In this document: one piece after another, positions 62,922 through 64,000 of the stretch
Position numbering within the stretch: the first letter of the stretch is position 1
Layout: the number at the start of each line of letters is the position of its first letter
NCBI RefSeq assembly: GCF_000504285.1
Contig: NZ_KI632511.1
Location: 7,546,154-7,610,153, forward strand
Origin: Actinospica robiniae DSM 44927
GTDB taxonomy: Bacteria; Actinomycetota; Actinomycetes; Streptomycetales; Catenulisporaceae
Reading direction: 5' to 3'
DNA length: 64,000 nucleotides
Made by a program: the position numbers and the translations under genes
Notes under the pieces: model-generated
The model's input: the letters and a program-made list of their open reading frames with translations, nothing else
What the model was told of the DNA's origin: nothing
Database searches by the model: none

Positions 62922-63383
62922 GTGAAGATCGAGATGGATGACCTGACCGGCTCCGAGGTTATCGAACTCCTGCGCTTCCACCGCGCGGAGATGGAGCGGG
63001 TCACGCCTCGGGCCGAGAGCATGCACGCGCTCGACCTCGACGGGCTGCGCCATCCCGACGTCGTCTTCTGGACCCTGCGCGACGAAGGCCGGCTCGCCGG
63101 ATGCGCCGCGATCAAGCGCCTCGACGAGACGCACGGGGAGATCAAGTCCATGCGCACGGCCGAGGGCTACCAGCGGCGCGGAGTCGCTGCCGCGATGCTG
63201 GCCCACATCGAGCGGGAATCGGCGGCCATGGGCCTGGCCAAGCTGAGCCTCGAGACCGGCACCGAGGACTACTTCGCCCCGGCGCGTGCCCTCTACGAAC
63301 GCTGCGGATTCATCTACTGCGATCCCTTCGCGGACTACGTGCTCGACCCGCTGAGCGTCTTCATGACGAAGAAGATCGCGTGA
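62922..63383 (+). CDS. GNAT-family N-acetyltransferase
   Basis: A 153-residue GNAT acetyltransferase. GCAAIKRLDETHGEIKSMRTAEGYQRRGVAAAMLAHIERESAAMGLAKLSLETG holds the acetyl-CoA loop (Q/RxxGxG/A form RRGVAAAM), and ALYERCGF is the usual C-terminal motif. It resembles the YhbS/putative acetyltransferase group with unknown acceptor. It starts with GTG, and its stop overlaps the next gene (GTGA), so the two are co-translated. Confidence 0.87.
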   Translation: MKIEMDDLTGSEVIELLRFHRAEMERVTPRAESMHALDLDGLRHPDVVFWTLRDEGRLAGCAAIKRLDETHGEIKSMRTAEGYQRRGVAAAMLAHIERESAAMGLAKLSLETGTEDYFAPARALYERCGFIYCDPFADYVLDPLSVFMTKKIA

Positions 63384-64000
63384 AGACCGGATTCGCGGCG
63401 GCACCGGACGGCACACGGATCGCCTACCAGATCGAGGGTGAGGGCCCGGCACTGCTTCTGCTGGCCGGCCAGGCGAACAACCACCACTGGTGGGACGGAG
63501 TCCGCGAAGACTTCCAGGCTGATCGAACGACCGTCAGTTTTGATTACCGCGGCACCGGCGAGAGCGACAAGCCCGACGTGCCGTACAGCATCGATCTGTT
63601 CGCCCAGGACGCCCTCGCCGTCCTCGACGCGCTCGGAATCGAAAGCGCGGACGTCTACGGCACGTCCATGGGAGGCCGAACCGCGCAAGTACTCGCCGCG
63701 AAGAACCCGCGGCGAGTAAGACGCCTGGTACTCGGCTGCACGTCGCCCGGCGGACCGCAGGCGATCGAGCGCGGCAACGACGTGCGACGGGCCCTGGCTC
63801 AGGCCGACCGCGCTGCCGCCGCACGTGTGCTGGATGAGCTGATGTACACGCCGGAATGGCTCGCCGTGTACCCCGGCCCGCACCAGACCACCGGCGACCC
63901 GGCGATGCCCGACTTCGCCCGCGGCCGCCACCTCGTGGCCAGCAGCCGCCACGACGCCTGGGACCTGCTGCCGCGGATCGAGGCCGAGACACTCGTCGTG
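63380..64000 (+). CDS. Alpha/beta hydrolase, N-terminal part (cut by window end)
   Basis: 207 codons of an alpha/beta-hydrolase in the same frame to the last base. The start is GTG in a GTGA overlap with the acetyltransferase. LLLLAGQANNHHWWDGV is the oxyanion loop, FDYRGTGESDKPDVPYSI the usual second motif, and Ser 96 in YGTSMGGRTAQ the nucleophile. No signal peptide is seen. The acid and His of the triad lie beyond the window. Substrate unknown. Confidence 0.88.
   Translation, partial: MKTGFAAAPDGTRIAYQIEGEGPALLLLAGQANNHHWWDGVREDFQADRTTVSFDYRGTGESDKPDVPYSIDLFAQDALAVLDALGIESADVYGTSMGGRTAQVLAAKNPRRVRRLVLGCTSPGGPQAIERGNDVRRALAQADRAAAARVLDELMYTPEWLAVYPGPHQTTGDPAMPDFARGRHLVASSRHDAWDLLPRIEAETLVV

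Overview
This window is high-GC chromosomal DNA from a member of the Actinomycetota. The evidence is GC-rich third codon positions, frequent GTG starts, 4-base ATGA/GTGA gene overlaps, many probable leaderless starts 7-8 nt behind a TANNNT hexamer, an ANTAR response regulator, and a decaprenyl-phospho-arabinose gene set. The order gltB-gltD-pyk-tRNA-Leu-pdtaR ... polA ... rpsA-coaE ... uvrB resembles, from memory, the core chromosome of Streptomyces and relatives such as Catenulispora. The genus cannot be fixed from the sequence alone.

Layout. 1-6235: housekeeping block (glutamate synthase, pyruvate kinase, tRNA-Leu(CAA) on the minus strand, PdtaR-like antiterminator). 6535-11803: an APC permease behind a clear promoter and a long leader, a helical-repeat protein, a small membrane protein, a DMT exporter and a hotdog thioesterase. 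11871-15693: polA and a PhyH-type dioxygenase. 15824-26679: a probable ketone-body or short-acid region, with scoAB (minus), a complete Liv-type ABC importer plus an alpha/beta hydrolase (plus), a secreted RCC1-repeat protein, a GAF/PucR-type regulator and 3-hydroxybutyrate dehydrogenase. 26772-31184: a flippase, an intact IS1182-type element inserted exactly at the stop codon of a methyltransferase gene, and the rpsA promoter. 31185-41169: rpsA, coaE, the three decaprenylphosphoryl-arabinose genes (ubiA-dprE1-dprE2), a methyltransferase, uvrB and a PIG-V-like glycosyltransferase.

The most coherent accessory system is at 41267-57076, a predicted xyloglucan-utilisation locus. It has a secreted GH74 endo-xyloglucanase, a sugar ABC importer (lipoprotein plus two permeases, no ATPase), and predicted cytosolic GH42 beta-galactosidase, GH31 alpha-xylosidase, GH29 alpha-fucosidase and GH3 beta-glucosidase (the GH3 has an apparent beta-trefoil insertion). 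A LacI regulator sits in the locus, and four near-identical palindromes (TCGAAGCGCTTCGA type) lie at its promoters: one pair brackets the divergent GH3-GH29 / importer promoters, the other brackets the lacI promoter. Together these genes could cut xyloglucan outside the cell, import the oligosaccharides and strip fucose, galactose, xylose and glucose inside.

57152-64000: two DrrAB-like ABC-2 exporters, the second divergent from a TetR regulator with two matching operators; a zinc-ribbon protein; a NUDIX hydrolase whose last codons contain a parS-like 16-bp palindrome; a GNAT acetyltransferase; and an alpha/beta hydrolase cut by the window end. Strong hairpin terminators separate most units. 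No CRISPR array, rRNA or prophage was seen.
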